64,000 bases of DNA from UBA11475 sp902486425 (GCA_902486425.1 CABTOK010000007.1:186001-250000); one strand, 5' to 3'. Numbered from the stretch's first letter, positions 40,946-50,725 are shown. Translations and numbers: made by a program. The notes: generated by a model from the sequence alone, not told the origin.

Positions 40946-42178
40946 ATGGTAACATTAGAAACCGCCGACAAGGCTCTTAAAGACTACTATTTAGGCGTTA
41001 TAAAAGAACAGCTGGACGTCGGAACGAATCCCTTCCTTGCGATGATCGAAAAAACTTCCGAAGACGTCTACGGCAAAGAAATCAAAAAGATCGTAACGCA
41101 CGGCATAAACGGGGGTATAGCGAGCGGATCGGAAAGCGGTTCGCTTCCCGCGGCGATGGGCAACGCTTATGCCGAATTTGCCCTTCCGCTCAAAAACCTT
41201 TACGGCAGTATCGAAATTTCGGACAAAGCCTTGCGTGCTTCCGAAACGGGTTCGGCAACTGCGGTCAGTCTGTTAAATGCCGAAATGAACGGGCTTATAA
41301 AGGCTTCTAAAGACAACTTTTCGAGAATGTTGTTCGGCGACGGAACGGGGTATCTTTGCAAACTCGTAACTATATCCGACGATAAATTTTCCGCCACCGT
41401 CGATAACGTAAAAAACATTACCGAGGGTATGCTCGTCGACGTATATCTCGGCGACAGCATAGACACGAGATATTCCGCCAACAGAATAACCGACGTCGAT
41501 AAAGAAAACTCGAAGATTTACTTTACCAAGGCTCTCAAGGACACGCCCAAAAATTCCGCTTTGTACGTCTCCGGTTCCAAAAATCAGGAACTCACAGGTC
41601 TCGGCGCGATATTCTCGGATTCGGCGACTTCGCTTTACGGTCTCGAAAAGTCAAAAAGCAGATGGCTTAATCCCAACGTAAAGACGGTAGCTTCGCTTTC
41701 TTACGAAGATGTTGCCGAAATGCTCGACACCGTTGAAGAAAAGGGCGGTAAAGGCGCCGACGTTATCGTCTGTTCGTGGAAGGTGAGAAGAATCCTTCAG
41801 AAAATTCTCGTAAAAGCCGGCGTGACTCCCGTAGCCTGCGAAACCGAAGGCGGCTACAAAACCATATCGTTCAGCGGTATTCCCGTCATCGTGGATAAGC
41901 ACTGTCCCGAAGGACATATGTACTTCCTTAACACCGAGGACTTCAAAATCTGTCAGCTCTGCGACTGGCAGTGGCTCGACGAAGGCGACGGCAGGATTTT
42001 GCGTAAAATTCCCGGCAAAGCGGCTTACTCCGCAACGCTCGTAAAGTACGCCGATCTTCTGTGCGAAAAGCCTTGCGGTCAGGGACTCATAAAGGGTATA
42101 ACGGAAGCGTACGACGAACCCGTTCTCGTTGAAACCGTTACAAAATCGGAAGATTCCGGTGCGGCGAGCGGCTCCTGA
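40946..42178 (+). CDS. Phage major capsid protein (HK97-fold type)
   Basis: A 410-residue protein; ATG after AAGGAGAA. N-arm with E-loop-like GINGGIASGSESGSLP, then KNLYGSIEISDKALRAS, a domain with GLGAIFSDSATSLYG, and ISFSGIPVIVDKHCPEGHMYFLNTEDFKI near the C-terminus, a pattern common in HK97-fold coat proteins. No N-terminal scaffolding domain of notable length. A hairpin without T-tract follows the gene. Confidence 0.82.
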   Translation: MVTLETADKALKDYYLGVIKEQLDVGTNPFLAMIEKTSEDVYGKEIKKIVTHGINGGIASGSESGSLPAAMGNAYAEFALPLKNLYGSIEISDKALRASETGSATAVSLLNAEMNGLIKASKDNFSRMLFGDGTGYLCKLVTISDDKFSATVDNVKNITEGMLVDVYLGDSIDTRYSANRITDVDKENSKIYFTKALKDTPKNSALYVSGSKNQELTGLGAIFSDSATSLYGLEKSKSRWLNPNVKTVASLSYEDVAEMLDTVEEKGGKGADVIVCSWKVRRILQKILVKAGVTPVACETEGGYKTISFSGIPVIVDKHCPEGHMYFLNTEDFKICQLCDWQWLDEGDGRILRKIPGKAAYSATLVKYADLLCEKPCGQGLIKGITEAYDEPVLVETVTKSEDSGAASGS

Positions 42179-42245
42179 CGATAATTTTATAAAGTAAATT
42201 CCGTATATAATCACGGTAAAATTAAAGTGTAAAAACAAACTAAAA

Positions 42246-42280
42246 AACCGGGCGGGAAGCGGAAAGTTTTCCGCCCGGTT
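42246..42280 (+). terminator. Hairpin after the capsid gene
   Basis: AACCGGGCGG (42246-42255) pairs with CCGCCCGGTT (42271-42280). No T-tract follows, so it may only attenuate, keeping downstream genes lower than capsid. Confidence 0.5.
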
Positions 42281-42302
42281 ACTTTAAATTATGGGAGAAT
42301 AA

Positions 42303-42869
42303 ATGACTATAAAAGAAATAACGATTTCAGCCGCCGGATATTTAGGAAAAGAAGATATAATCGAATATCTCGAAAACCATACGTTCGCCGCCGGCGAAGA
42401 GCCGAGGCTTAAAAAGGAAATAAATATATTGAACAGATGCGCGAACCTTACGATAAACAGGCTTGCGACCGAATACGTTCCGATTAAGACCGTCGAATCG
42501 GTCCGCAGCGTAAACGGCAAAATCACTTACGCTTCTCTTCAAAACGACGTTCTTGACGTTTTAAGCGTTTACGACTACTGCGACAACAAAATATCTTTTA
42601 AGCTCTACCCGCTTTACATAAAAACCAAGCCCGAAGCCGTTAAAATAGAGTACACTTTTATCCCTGTAAAATACGAAGCCGATCAGACTGTCGCTTATTC
42701 CGAAAAAGACGTTCCCGCAAGAGTTATCGCCTATGGCGTGGCGGCGGAGTGGTGTATGATAAGCGGCGATTACGACGAAGGAAGAATATGGGACAAACGT
42801 TTCAAAGAGAGTGCCGAAAACGTCTCTGTGGCGAGAAACCGCGTGGTAAAGGCAAGGAGCTGGATATGA
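42303..42869 (+). CDS. Phage head-tail adaptor-like protein
   Basis: A 188-residue protein; ATG after GGGAG. Helical start (GYLGKEDIIEYLE), central strand-rich part and a helical end (RVIAYGVAAEWCMISGDYDEG...FKESAENVSV). The layout fits podoviral gp4/tail-tubular-A-type adaptors that dock on the portal. The start of the next gene overlaps its stop (ATGA). Confidence 0.55.
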   Translation: MTIKEITISAAGYLGKEDIIEYLENHTFAAGEEPRLKKEINILNRCANLTINRLATEYVPIKTVESVRSVNGKITYASLQNDVLDVLSVYDYCDNKISFKLYPLYIKTKPEAVKIEYTFIPVKYEADQTVAYSEKDVPARVIAYGVAAEWCMISGDYDEGRIWDKRFKESAENVSVARNRVVKARSWI

Positions 42870-44008
42870 GAGATAAAGAAGTTCTAACCGTAAAACGCAA
42901 AACGGTCGAAGCGGACTTTAACCCGGCGAAATATATCGGAGCGAAAAACTTTTCCGGCGAGATCCGTCCTATTGGTAAAATCGCAGGTATAAAAGACGGG
43001 AGCGTTACCGATTTCGCGACCGTCGGGGATTACTTTATAACCGTAAAAAACGGCTCGGTTTACGTAAACGATACGATGCTTCCGCTCGCGAAAGCAGAGA
43101 GTTTTACCGTCTGTACGTCGGACGGTAAAGAGATGCTTTATATTTCGGACGGGGATAAGGGGATTTTCTTTGACGGCAGCGTATTGGCCGAAACGGTACC
43201 GTCAAAATCGTCCGTATTTATCTTCTCCCGTCTGTTCGTCGGGAATAAAAACAAGTTATTTTACTCGGACGAACTCTCTCCGGAAACGGTGAAGGACTTC
43301 GGCGAAATAACTCTTCCCTCGTTTTACGGGGATATAACGGATTTGATTCCGTATTCCGATAAGCTTTTTATTTTTACGGTAAAAACGGCGTTTAAGTTAT
43401 TCTTTTCGGGCAGCGAATACAAACTTGAAAAAGAAGAGTTTCTATTCGATAAAATCGAACGCGGCGGCGCGAAAATTTTCGGAGATAAAATTCTTTTCGC
43501 GGCGGACGGGAACCTGTACGAGATAAATAAATCGGGTTCTCTTTCCCTTATAAAAGAAGGCGGCGTAACCGGCGCGGCGATAGTGAAAGCGGGTTATTAT
43601 TTTATAAAAGTCGGCGAAAATATTTACGCTTTTTGCCCCGATAAAACCGCCGTAAAAATGAACGACAACGGCTTTACCGTAATTAAAAACGCTTTTATAA
43701 AAGAAGATTTTTCCTCCTCGGCGGATTTTGACGAAACCGTATCGGACGGGAAAACGATATTCAGGGTAAAGAAAAACGCTTACGCCTTAAAAAGCGTATG
43801 CGTCCATGCGGAAGTTTCCGCAGGCGATTCGACAACTTTAACCGTAACGAGAATAGATAAAACCATGGGAAACAAAAAGAAAATAATTATTAAAAGCGGC
43901 TTGAAGGAGTACCCCGTCAATATCCGCGGCGGCGAGTTTTTTATTACGATAGATTTAGGTTCGAACGGCATAATAAAATATCTTTCGTTTACTTTCGCTT
44001 CCAAATAG
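42866..44008 (+). CDS. Beta-propeller-like virion protein, nozzle-like (tentative)
   Basis: A 380-residue protein; ATG at 42866 inside the ATGA overlap, preceded by AAGGAG. It consists of short beta-rich repeats (DYFITVKNGSVYVND; EMLYISDGDKGIFFDG; KILFAADGNLYEINK; GYYFIKVGENIYAF), as expected for a propeller, and ends with a beta-sandwich-like part. Podoviral nozzle proteins (P22 gp10, T7 gp12) are propellers that sit after the adaptor, which matches the gene order. No sequence signature proves this. Confidence 0.5.
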   Translation: MRDKEVLTVKRKTVEADFNPAKYIGAKNFSGEIRPIGKIAGIKDGSVTDFATVGDYFITVKNGSVYVNDTMLPLAKAESFTVCTSDGKEMLYISDGDKGIFFDGSVLAETVPSKSSVFIFSRLFVGNKNKLFYSDELSPETVKDFGEITLPSFYGDITDLIPYSDKLFIFTVKTAFKLFFSGSEYKLEKEEFLFDKIERGGAKIFGDKILFAADGNLYEINKSGSLSLIKEGGVTGAAIVKAGYYFIKVGENIYAFCPDKTAVKMNDNGFTVIKNAFIKEDFSSSADFDETVSDGKTIFRVKKNAYALKSVCVHAEVSAGDSTTLTVTRIDKTMGNKKKIIIKSGLKEYPVNIRGGEFFITIDLGSNGIIKYLSFTFASK

Positions 44009-44091
44009 CGGCTACGGCTTGCATGAAGTCCTTAAAATAAAAAACCTGCGGAAATACGGCATGAAAAATCAAAACAAAAAGGAGAAACAAA

Positions 44092-45030
44092 TTGTACCTT
44101 AATTATAACTATCAGGCTCCCGCCACCAAAGAAGAAATGCTTTCGACCTTAAAGGACATCGAAGAATTTTTCAAAACAAGAAAGGACGAAATTCCCGAAA
44201 CGACTCTCGAAAAACTTTCCCTTTCCGAAATAACCGCGGTAACCTTGACCGACGAGCAGCTTTCCGAAAAGGCCGATATAATGCTCGCCCCGGACTTTGA
44301 ATCCGATTTTATCGGACGCAAAGCCGCCTTAACCGCAAAGAAAGAAGAGTATAAAATAAAACGCGACGCGCTTTCGGACGTAAAATCCGCTAAAATAAAA
44401 TCGCTTGAATCGGATTACGGAAAGGCGGTGAAAAAGCTCAGAAAAGAAGCTGTAAAACGGGGTATGGAATATTCCGGCGAAGTCGCGACGGGCATAGCCG
44501 ATCTTACGACCGATCTTTCGGCGGCGAAGGCGACCGCGGAGGGCGAATATACCGAAAAGTATTCTGAATATACGGCTTTAATATCCGATTGCGAAGCGGA
44601 TATTGCGGGTGTAAAGGACTATTTTTCCGCCGTACATGCGGCTAAAAAGAATAAACTCATCGCCGAACTTAAAGAAAAGGAAGATGAGAGAGAAACGGAA
44701 GCCCTGAAATACAACAACGGCTTAAAGGAAAAAGAAGTAAGGGTAAACAACGGCGTAACGCAGTCGCAGGCGAAGCTCGTTATAGACTATCTCGCGATAA
44801 AAGTAACCGATCTCACCGAGCAGGAACTCGCCGTAAGGGGGTACTTCAACTACGTCATGAAGGCGATTACCGACTATTACTTCAATCATTATTCCGACAA
44901 CGTAAAAGCCTATCGGGATTTTATGAACGAGGCATCTCTGATAACCTTTCTCGGTTCGTTTTACGGCAACATGCTCGCCCTTTTTTATCAGCGCGCTTAT
45001 CCCGAAAAGGCTCCCGCTTCTTCGGAATGA
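44092..45030 (+). CDS. Coiled-coil protein closing the phage-like cluster
   Basis: A 312-residue protein; TTG start after AAAAAGGAGAA. Residues about 80-225 are heptad-rich and charged (KSAKIKSLESDYGKAVKKL; KNKLIAELKEKEDERETEALK), and a more compact helical end follows (VRGYFNYVMKAITDYYF). Could be a tail needle/plug, fibre stem or scaffold. No membrane segment or enzyme motif. It is the last gene in the cluster. Confidence 0.6.
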   Translation: MYLNYNYQAPATKEEMLSTLKDIEEFFKTRKDEIPETTLEKLSLSEITAVTLTDEQLSEKADIMLAPDFESDFIGRKAALTAKKEEYKIKRDALSDVKSAKIKSLESDYGKAVKKLRKEAVKRGMEYSGEVATGIADLTTDLSAAKATAEGEYTEKYSEYTALISDCEADIAGVKDYFSAVHAAKKNKLIAELKEKEDERETEALKYNNGLKEKEVRVNNGVTQSQAKLVIDYLAIKVTDLTEQELAVRGYFNYVMKAITDYYFNHYSDNVKAYRDFMNEASLITFLGSFYGNMLALFYQRAYPEKAPASSE

Positions 45031-45127
45031 TTTTTTTCGGGAAGCGGAATTATAAAAATCCGTAGAACACGGAATAAAACATGAAAAAAACCGGATAAAA
45101 AATTCTCGAAAATCGCTTTTTGGCTTT

Positions 45128-45174
45128 ATAAACGGAATTTTTATTTTTACCGGTAAAATTTTTCGTCCGTTTAT
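45128..45174. terminator. Long imperfect hairpin at the end of the phage-like cluster
   Basis: ATAAACGGA (45128-45136) pairs with TCCGTTTAT (45166-45174); inside lies a 14-bp palindrome (45145-45158). A second, GC-rich hairpin with a T-run (about 45188-45212) follows. Together they probably end transcription. The gap 45031-45326 holds no gene. Confidence 0.55.
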
Positions 45175-45288
45175 CAAACCCCGTTTTCCGCTTTTTGCGG
45201 CGGCGGTTTTTACTCTCCGTTCTGTGCTTTTAACTTTTAAAAATTTATAAAATTTATCTAAAAAATTATTAAAAAATGCTTTTTATGC

Positions 45289-45317
45289 TTGATTTTTATT
45301 TCAAAATATGCTATAAT
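45289..45317 (+). promoter_or_regulatory. Promoter of the AraC-family gene, nearly leaderless
   Basis: TTGATT (45289-45294) and TATAAT (45312-45317) are separated by 17 bp. The predicted start (about 45324) is only some 3 bases before the ATG, and no ribosome site is present. Confidence 0.7.
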
Positions 45318-45326
45318 AATTAAGCA

Positions 45327-46151
45327 ATGAAAAGTATTTACGAGTTTTATCGCGATAACGACAATTTAATAATCTGCGACAAAAAACGGGATCCGTTTCC
45401 GACGGAACATTATCACTCGAAGGTCGAAATTTATTACGCCGTAACGGACGGGCTTTCGGTTACGTTATCCGGCGTCACGTATAACATGAAGCGCGACAGC
45501 TTTGTCTTTGTGGACAGCTTCGACGTTCATTCCAATTCGGGCAGCGGCGAATTCATAAGCGTGATAATTCCGGATATGTATTTCGAGTCGTACAAAAAAC
45601 TGCGAGGGGGCAGGACCTTAAAGCAAAAATATTTCGACGACTACTCTTCCGCAAAAAAGGTCCTGTCGATTATAACCGACCTTAAAGATATGACCGACAG
45701 GGGCGACGCTAATTTTTTACAGCTCGAAGGCATAGTAAAATATCTTTTGGGTACGATAGTGTCCTTTACCGAGTTCGAAGAAGAAAAAAAAGAACGCGGC
45801 GACGCTCTGAAAGAGATTCTGGTCTTTATCAACGACAATTACCGTACGGGCATAACGCTCGACGGAATATCGGGTAAGCTCGGCTTTAACAAACACTACG
45901 TTTCGCATTTGCTGGGGCGGTCGCTGTCCGAAAATTTTAACGACTACGTCAACGGACTGAGAATAGAGTATTTCGTGAACAACATCGACGCCGAAGAACG
46001 CATCGGCAAGGTCGCGTTCGACAGCGGGTTTTCGAGCATGGCGACGTTTTACAGAGCTTTCGAAAAGCGTTTCGACTGTTCGCCCAAAAAGTTCGTCGCA
46101 TTAAAATCCCGCGGAATAACCCCGCCGGCAAAAACGCAGTCCGGCAGGTAA
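45327..46151 (+). CDS. AraC-family transcriptional regulator
   Basis: A 274-residue protein with an N-terminal cupin-like sensing domain (HYHSKVEIYYAVTD, about 28-41) and a C-terminal AraC DNA-binding domain. In that domain, ITLDGISGKLGFNKHYVSHLLGR is the first helix-turn-helix and IGKVAFDSGFSSMATFYRAFEKRFDCSPKKF the second. The sensing domain suggests a small molecule, perhaps a sugar. There is no obvious target operon beside it. No ribosome site: see the promoter entry. Confidence 0.92.
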   Translation: MKSIYEFYRDNDNLIICDKKRDPFPTEHYHSKVEIYYAVTDGLSVTLSGVTYNMKRDSFVFVDSFDVHSNSGSGEFISVIIPDMYFESYKKLRGGRTLKQKYFDDYSSAKKVLSIITDLKDMTDRGDANFLQLEGIVKYLLGTIVSFTEFEEEKKERGDALKEILVFINDNYRTGITLDGISGKLGFNKHYVSHLLGRSLSENFNDYVNGLRIEYFVNNIDAEERIGKVAFDSGFSSMATFYRAFEKRFDCSPKKFVALKSRGITPPAKTQSGR

Positions 46152-46228
46152 ATAAAAAAAGTAAAAAGCAGATAAAACAAAACGATAAACATTTATAAAT
46201 TTATATAAAACACAAAACGGAGAAAATC

Positions 46229-48190
46229 ATGGCAAAAGGGAAATATATAGCCGAAGACATTAAAATATTAGAGGGGCTTGACGCGGTACGCATGCGCCCC
46301 GGTATGTATATCGGCTCGACGGGACCTAAAGGGCTTCACCATATCTTATGGGAACTCGTGGATAACGCCGTAGACGAAGCGGCGAACGGCTATGCGGACG
46401 AAGTAAAAGTTATTCTGTATAAGGACGGATCGGCTTCGGTCGAAGATAACGGAAGGGGAATTCCTACCGACATTCACCCCAAGATGGGCGTCAGCGGCGT
46501 CGAAGTCGTATACACCCAGCTCCACGCAGGCGGCAAATTCGGGGACGGCAACTATAATTATTCGGGCGGGCTGCACGGCGTAGGCGCGTCGGTCACCAAC
46601 GCTCTTTCCGAATGGCTTAAAGTCGAAGTTTATAAAAAGACGATATTTTCTATGGAGTTCCGCTCCTATTACGACGAAAAGCTCGGTAAAATAAAGTCCG
46701 GCGTTCCGGTAGGACATCTCGTTGACACCGGAAAAAAGACCAATAAAAAGGGAACCTTCGTAAGATTCATGCCCGATAAGACGGTCTTCGAAACCATAGT
46801 GTTTTCCGCAGACGTGATAAAACGCCGTCTTAAAGAAATTGCCTTCCTGAATAAAGGGCTAAAAATCGAGTTCACCGACGAACGCGGCGAAACGGTCGAT
46901 AAAGAAGTATTCCATTACGAAGGCGGACTCGTGGATTTCGTAAAATATATAAACGACGGTAAGACGGTTTTATACAGTCAGCCGATCTACGCGTGCGAAG
47001 AAAAGGACGGCATAATAGTCGAATTCGCAATACAGCATACCGACGCTTATACGGATACCGTGCTTTCGTACGTCAACAACATTCCCACTCCCGAAGGCGG
47101 CACTCACGAAACGGGTTTCAGATCGGGACTTACCAAAGTATTCAACGACATCGCGAGAGAACGTAAAGCCCTGAAAGATTCCGATCCCAACTTCCTGGGC
47201 GACGACTTTAAGGAAGGCTTGTCGGCTATACTCTCGATAAAAATGAAAAACGTTCAGTTCGAAGGTCAGACAAAAACAAAGCTCGGAAACCCCGAAGCGA
47301 AAACTCCCGTCGAAACCGTAACGTACGAAGCTGTAAAAGAAGCAAACAAAAACAAAAAGCTCTCGGGTACTTTCGATGCAATACTGCAAAAAGCGATGAC
47401 GGCCGCAAAGGTAAGACTCGCCGCGAGAAAGGCTAAAGAAATCGCGAGAGCTTCCAAAAGTCTCGAAAACGCAAACCTTATCGGCAAACTTGCCCAGTGT
47501 TCCGGCAGAAAACCCGAACAGAACGAACTTTTTATAGTAGAAGGCGACTCCGCCGGCGGTTCGGCTAAACAGGCGAGAGTAAGGCACTTTCAGGCGATAC
47601 TTCCGTTAAGAGGTAAACCGCTCAACGTCGAAAAAAAGAAACTCGAACAGATTTTGCAGAACGAGGAACTCCGCACGCTCATTTCCGCTCTGGGAACGGG
47701 TATCGGCAGCGAATTCGATATTTCGAATCTGAAATTTCACAAAGTAATAATACTCGCCGACGCGGACGACGACGGCGCGCATATAAGAGCGATACTTCTG
47801 ACGTTCTTTTACAGGTATATGAAAGAACTTATAAACGCCGGACACGTTTATATAGGTATGCCGCCGCTTTTTAAGGTCTACAAAAAGGACGCCGAAGCGT
47901 ACGCTTATACCGAAAAGGATTTGCAGACGGCGATAGCTAAGATAGGCAAAGGATATTCGATACAGCGATATAAAGGTCTCGGCGAAATGGATCCCGAACA
48001 GCTCTGGGAAACGACTATGGATCCCGAAACGAGATCGCTTACGAGAGTAACGATAGAAGACGCCGCCGAAGCGGAAAGGCTCATCACAACGCTTATGGGC
48101 GACAGGCTGGACGAAAGAAAGAAGTATATAGCGGAACACGCGGACTTCAATAAAGAAGACAGCTTCAAAGACATTATCAAAAAACAATAA
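46229..48190 (+). CDS. Type IIA topoisomerase ATPase subunit (GyrB/ParE)
   Basis: A 653-residue protein; ATG after ACGGAGAA. GHKL ATPase region (RPGMYIGSTGPKGLHH, ELVDNAVDEA, GRGIPTD, GGLHGVGASV), QTKTKLGN lysine loop, TOPRIM EGDSAGGSAK and ADDDGAH metal site. Length lacks the insert of E. coli GyrB and fits Gram-positive GyrB or ParE. The partner follows after 35 bases. It does not lie beside dnaA/recF, so topoisomerase IV is possible; I cannot separate the two safely. Confidence 0.93.
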   Translation: MAKGKYIAEDIKILEGLDAVRMRPGMYIGSTGPKGLHHILWELVDNAVDEAANGYADEVKVILYKDGSASVEDNGRGIPTDIHPKMGVSGVEVVYTQLHAGGKFGDGNYNYSGGLHGVGASVTNALSEWLKVEVYKKTIFSMEFRSYYDEKLGKIKSGVPVGHLVDTGKKTNKKGTFVRFMPDKTVFETIVFSADVIKRRLKEIAFLNKGLKIEFTDERGETVDKEVFHYEGGLVDFVKYINDGKTVLYSQPIYACEEKDGIIVEFAIQHTDAYTDTVLSYVNNIPTPEGGTHETGFRSGLTKVFNDIARERKALKDSDPNFLGDDFKEGLSAILSIKMKNVQFEGQTKTKLGNPEAKTPVETVTYEAVKEANKNKKLSGTFDAILQKAMTAAKVRLAARKAKEIARASKSLENANLIGKLAQCSGRKPEQNELFIVEGDSAGGSAKQARVRHFQAILPLRGKPLNVEKKKLEQILQNEELRTLISALGTGIGSEFDISNLKFHKVIILADADDDGAHIRAILLTFFYRYMKELINAGHVYIGMPPLFKVYKKDAEAYAYTEKDLQTAIAKIGKGYSIQRYKGLGEMDPEQLWETTMDPETRSLTRVTIEDAAEAERLITTLMGDRLDERKKYIAEHADFNKEDSFKDIIKKQ

Positions 48191-48225
48191 CGGCTTACCC
48201 CGAAAAACAAGAGAAGGGATGAACA

Positions 48226-50658
48226 ATGGAAGAAAACAATTCTAAAATATTCGAAGCTTCTTTGGACGAAGTGCTTCACGATTCGATGATACCTTATGCG
48301 GAACACGTTATAATGGACCGCGCCCTCCCGAGAGTCGAAGACGGACTTAAACCCGTTCAGAGAAGAATACTTTATACAATGTACGAAATGGGACTTACGC
48401 CCGACAAACCGCACAGAAAGTGCGCCAAAATCGTCGGCGACTGTCTCGGTAAATATCACCCCCACGGCGATACGTCCGTATACGACGCGCTTGTCAGAAT
48501 GGCTCAGCCGTTCAATATGAGAATGCCGCTCGTAAACGGGCACGGCAACTTCGGTACGGTGGATGGCGACTCGGCTGCGGCTTACCGTTATACCGAAGCC
48601 CGTCTCGAAGCGATTTCGTACGAGCTTCTAAGAGACATCGAAAAGGACACGGTAAATTTCAGCCTTAACTTCGACGACAGTCTTTTAGAACCCGACACTC
48701 TGCCGGGAAGATACCCCAACTTACTCGTAAACGGCGCGTACGGCATAGCGGTAGGGCTTGCGACCAATATCCCCACGCACAACTTAGCCGAAGTAATAGA
48801 CGGAACTGTAGCTTATATAGATAATCCCAAAATCAAACTCGAAGGAATAATGAAGCACATCAAAGGTCCGGATTTTCCGACCGGCGGCTATGTAATAGCT
48901 TCGGACGAACTCGTCGCCGCGTATAAAACGGGCAAGGGCAAGATAAAGATACGTTCGAGAGTGAACGTCGAAAGGGACGGCGACAAAAAATCGCTCGTAA
49001 TAAGCGAAATTCCCTTCCAGGTAAATAAAGCGGCTCTTTTAAAAAGCATATCCGATCTTTCCGAAACGAAGGACGAGCAGGCGGCTTATATAAACGACGT
49101 CGTGGACGAATCGGACAGAAACGGCATGAGAGCGGTGGTCAAACTCAAAAAAGACGCCGATCCGCAAAAAGTTCTCAATTATCTTTACAAAAAAACCCAA
49201 CTCGAAACGACCTTCGGCATAAACATGGTCGCAATAGCTAACGGAAAGCCGCAGCAGATGGGACTTCTGGATATAATTTCGTATTACGTTAATTATCAGG
49301 TAAAGGTAATTCTCCGCCGTTGCAAATTCGATCTCGACAGAGCCAAGGAACGCGCTCATATTTTAGAAGGTCTTATTATTGCCGTAAAGAACATAGACAA
49401 GGTTATAAAGATAATCAAAACTTCGGAGAACACGGCGGCGGCGAAACAAAACCTTATGTCCGCATTCAAACTTACCGAAGTTCAGGCGCAGGCGATACTC
49501 GATCTGAGACTCGCAAGACTTACCAAGCTCGAAACCTATAAGCTCGAAGAAGAACTTAAAGAGCTTGAAAAGCTTATAGCGGAACTCACCGCCATTATAG
49601 GCGACAGAAAGCTTCAGCTTAACGTAGTCAAAAAAGAGATGCTTGAAATCAGAAAAAAGTATAAAGATCCGAGAAGATCTCTCATAATATCCGAGGACGG
49701 CACGGCGCAGGAAACCGAAGACGATGCTTCGTCAACGATAATAGAAGACTTTGTATTCGCAAAGACGGCAAACGGCTTTATGAAGAAGATGACTCTTAAA
49801 ACGTTCGCGCGGATGAACAGAGAAATCTCCGAAAAGACTACTAAGAACGAAATTCTCGCGACATACGTTCACGCAAAAACGAACGAAACGATTTTCGCCC
49901 TTACCAACCGCGGAAACGTATTCAGAATAGACATGAACGTTTTGTCGGAAGCTAACGCAAGAGATAAAGGATACAAGTTCACCGAAATTTCCAAGGACGC
50001 GTTAAAGGACGAAACGCCCGTTAAATTCTTTGCGGTGAACGAAACCGCCGACAAATTCCCCGATACCGAATTCTATGCGGTTACGAGAAACGGCGTAATA
50101 AATCGTCTTGCGCTTAAAGATCTCGACGTTTCCAAATCAGTTTTCCCGTACTTCAAGTTAAAGGACGGCGACCGCGTTATAGCTATTACCGAAACAAAGC
50201 CCGACACGACGGTTATATTCGTTACTGCGGAAGGAAAGTGCTTAAACGCAAAAACCGACGACGTTAAACTCCAGTCGCGTAATACGACGGGACTTAAAGG
50301 TATGACGCTCAATAAGGGAGACTACGTTGTTTCGGCTTTCGTCTCGGACGAAGAAGGCGAGATAGTCGTGGTAACGAACGGCGGCTATTATAAAAAGGTA
50401 ATAGTTTCGGACTGCGAGCCGATAACCCGCGGCGGCAAAGGCGTGAAACTCGTAGAACTCACCGAAGGCGCGAAGATTATTTATTCGGATATAGTAAAAG
50501 ATCCTTACGAACTCGCTATAAGCGACGCCATGGGATTGTCTTTCTCGATAAATACCGAATATCTTCCTATAGAAGCCCGTACGACGAAAGGCAAAACGCT
50601 TAAAAACGAAAACAAAAAGAGACCGCCCGTAAGCGTATACAAAATAGACAAATCTTAA
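48226..50658 (+). CDS. Type IIA topoisomerase cleavage subunit (GyrA/ParC)
   Basis: An 810-residue protein; ATG after AGAAGGGATG. It has the catalytic Tyr122 in AAAYRYTEARL. The quinolone-determining region reads HPHGDTSVYD, with Thr83 where E. coli GyrA has Ser83 and Asp87 conserved. The helical arm is followed by a six-bladed C-terminal wrapping domain. A degenerate GyrA-box (ITRGGKG, about residue 725) favours gyrase, but topoisomerase IV is not excluded. Confidence 0.93.
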   Translation: MEENNSKIFEASLDEVLHDSMIPYAEHVIMDRALPRVEDGLKPVQRRILYTMYEMGLTPDKPHRKCAKIVGDCLGKYHPHGDTSVYDALVRMAQPFNMRMPLVNGHGNFGTVDGDSAAAYRYTEARLEAISYELLRDIEKDTVNFSLNFDDSLLEPDTLPGRYPNLLVNGAYGIAVGLATNIPTHNLAEVIDGTVAYIDNPKIKLEGIMKHIKGPDFPTGGYVIASDELVAAYKTGKGKIKIRSRVNVERDGDKKSLVISEIPFQVNKAALLKSISDLSETKDEQAAYINDVVDESDRNGMRAVVKLKKDADPQKVLNYLYKKTQLETTFGINMVAIANGKPQQMGLLDIISYYVNYQVKVILRRCKFDLDRAKERAHILEGLIIAVKNIDKVIKIIKTSENTAAAKQNLMSAFKLTEVQAQAILDLRLARLTKLETYKLEEELKELEKLIAELTAIIGDRKLQLNVVKKEMLEIRKKYKDPRRSLIISEDGTAQETEDDASSTIIEDFVFAKTANGFMKKMTLKTFARMNREISEKTTKNEILATYVHAKTNETIFALTNRGNVFRIDMNVLSEANARDKGYKFTEISKDALKDETPVKFFAVNETADKFPDTEFYAVTRNGVINRLALKDLDVSKSVFPYFKLKDGDRVIAITETKPDTTVIFVTAEGKCLNAKTDDVKLQSRNTTGLKGMTLNKGDYVVSAFVSDEEGEIVVVTNGGYYKKVIVSDCEPITRGGKGVKLVELTEGAKIIYSDIVKDPYELAISDAMGLSFSINTEYLPIEARTTKGKTLKNENKKRPPVSVYKIDKS

Positions 50659-50685
50659 AATTCGGCGATTCATAATTATTCTTAC

Positions 50686-50725
50686 AGAAAAGAGCGGAAA
50701 ATAAAAAAGTCCGTTCTTTTCTTTT
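50686..50725 (+). terminator. Terminator after the topoisomerase pair
   Basis: AGAAAAGAGCGGA (50686-50698) pairs with TCCGTTCTTTTCT (50710-50722, one G-U), followed by more T. Confidence 0.75.

Noticed and set aside
34505..45327. Complete prophage
   Set aside because: No integrase, repressor, replication, lysis, tail-spike or attachment repeat could be found, and no phage-type repressor accompanies the SOS box.
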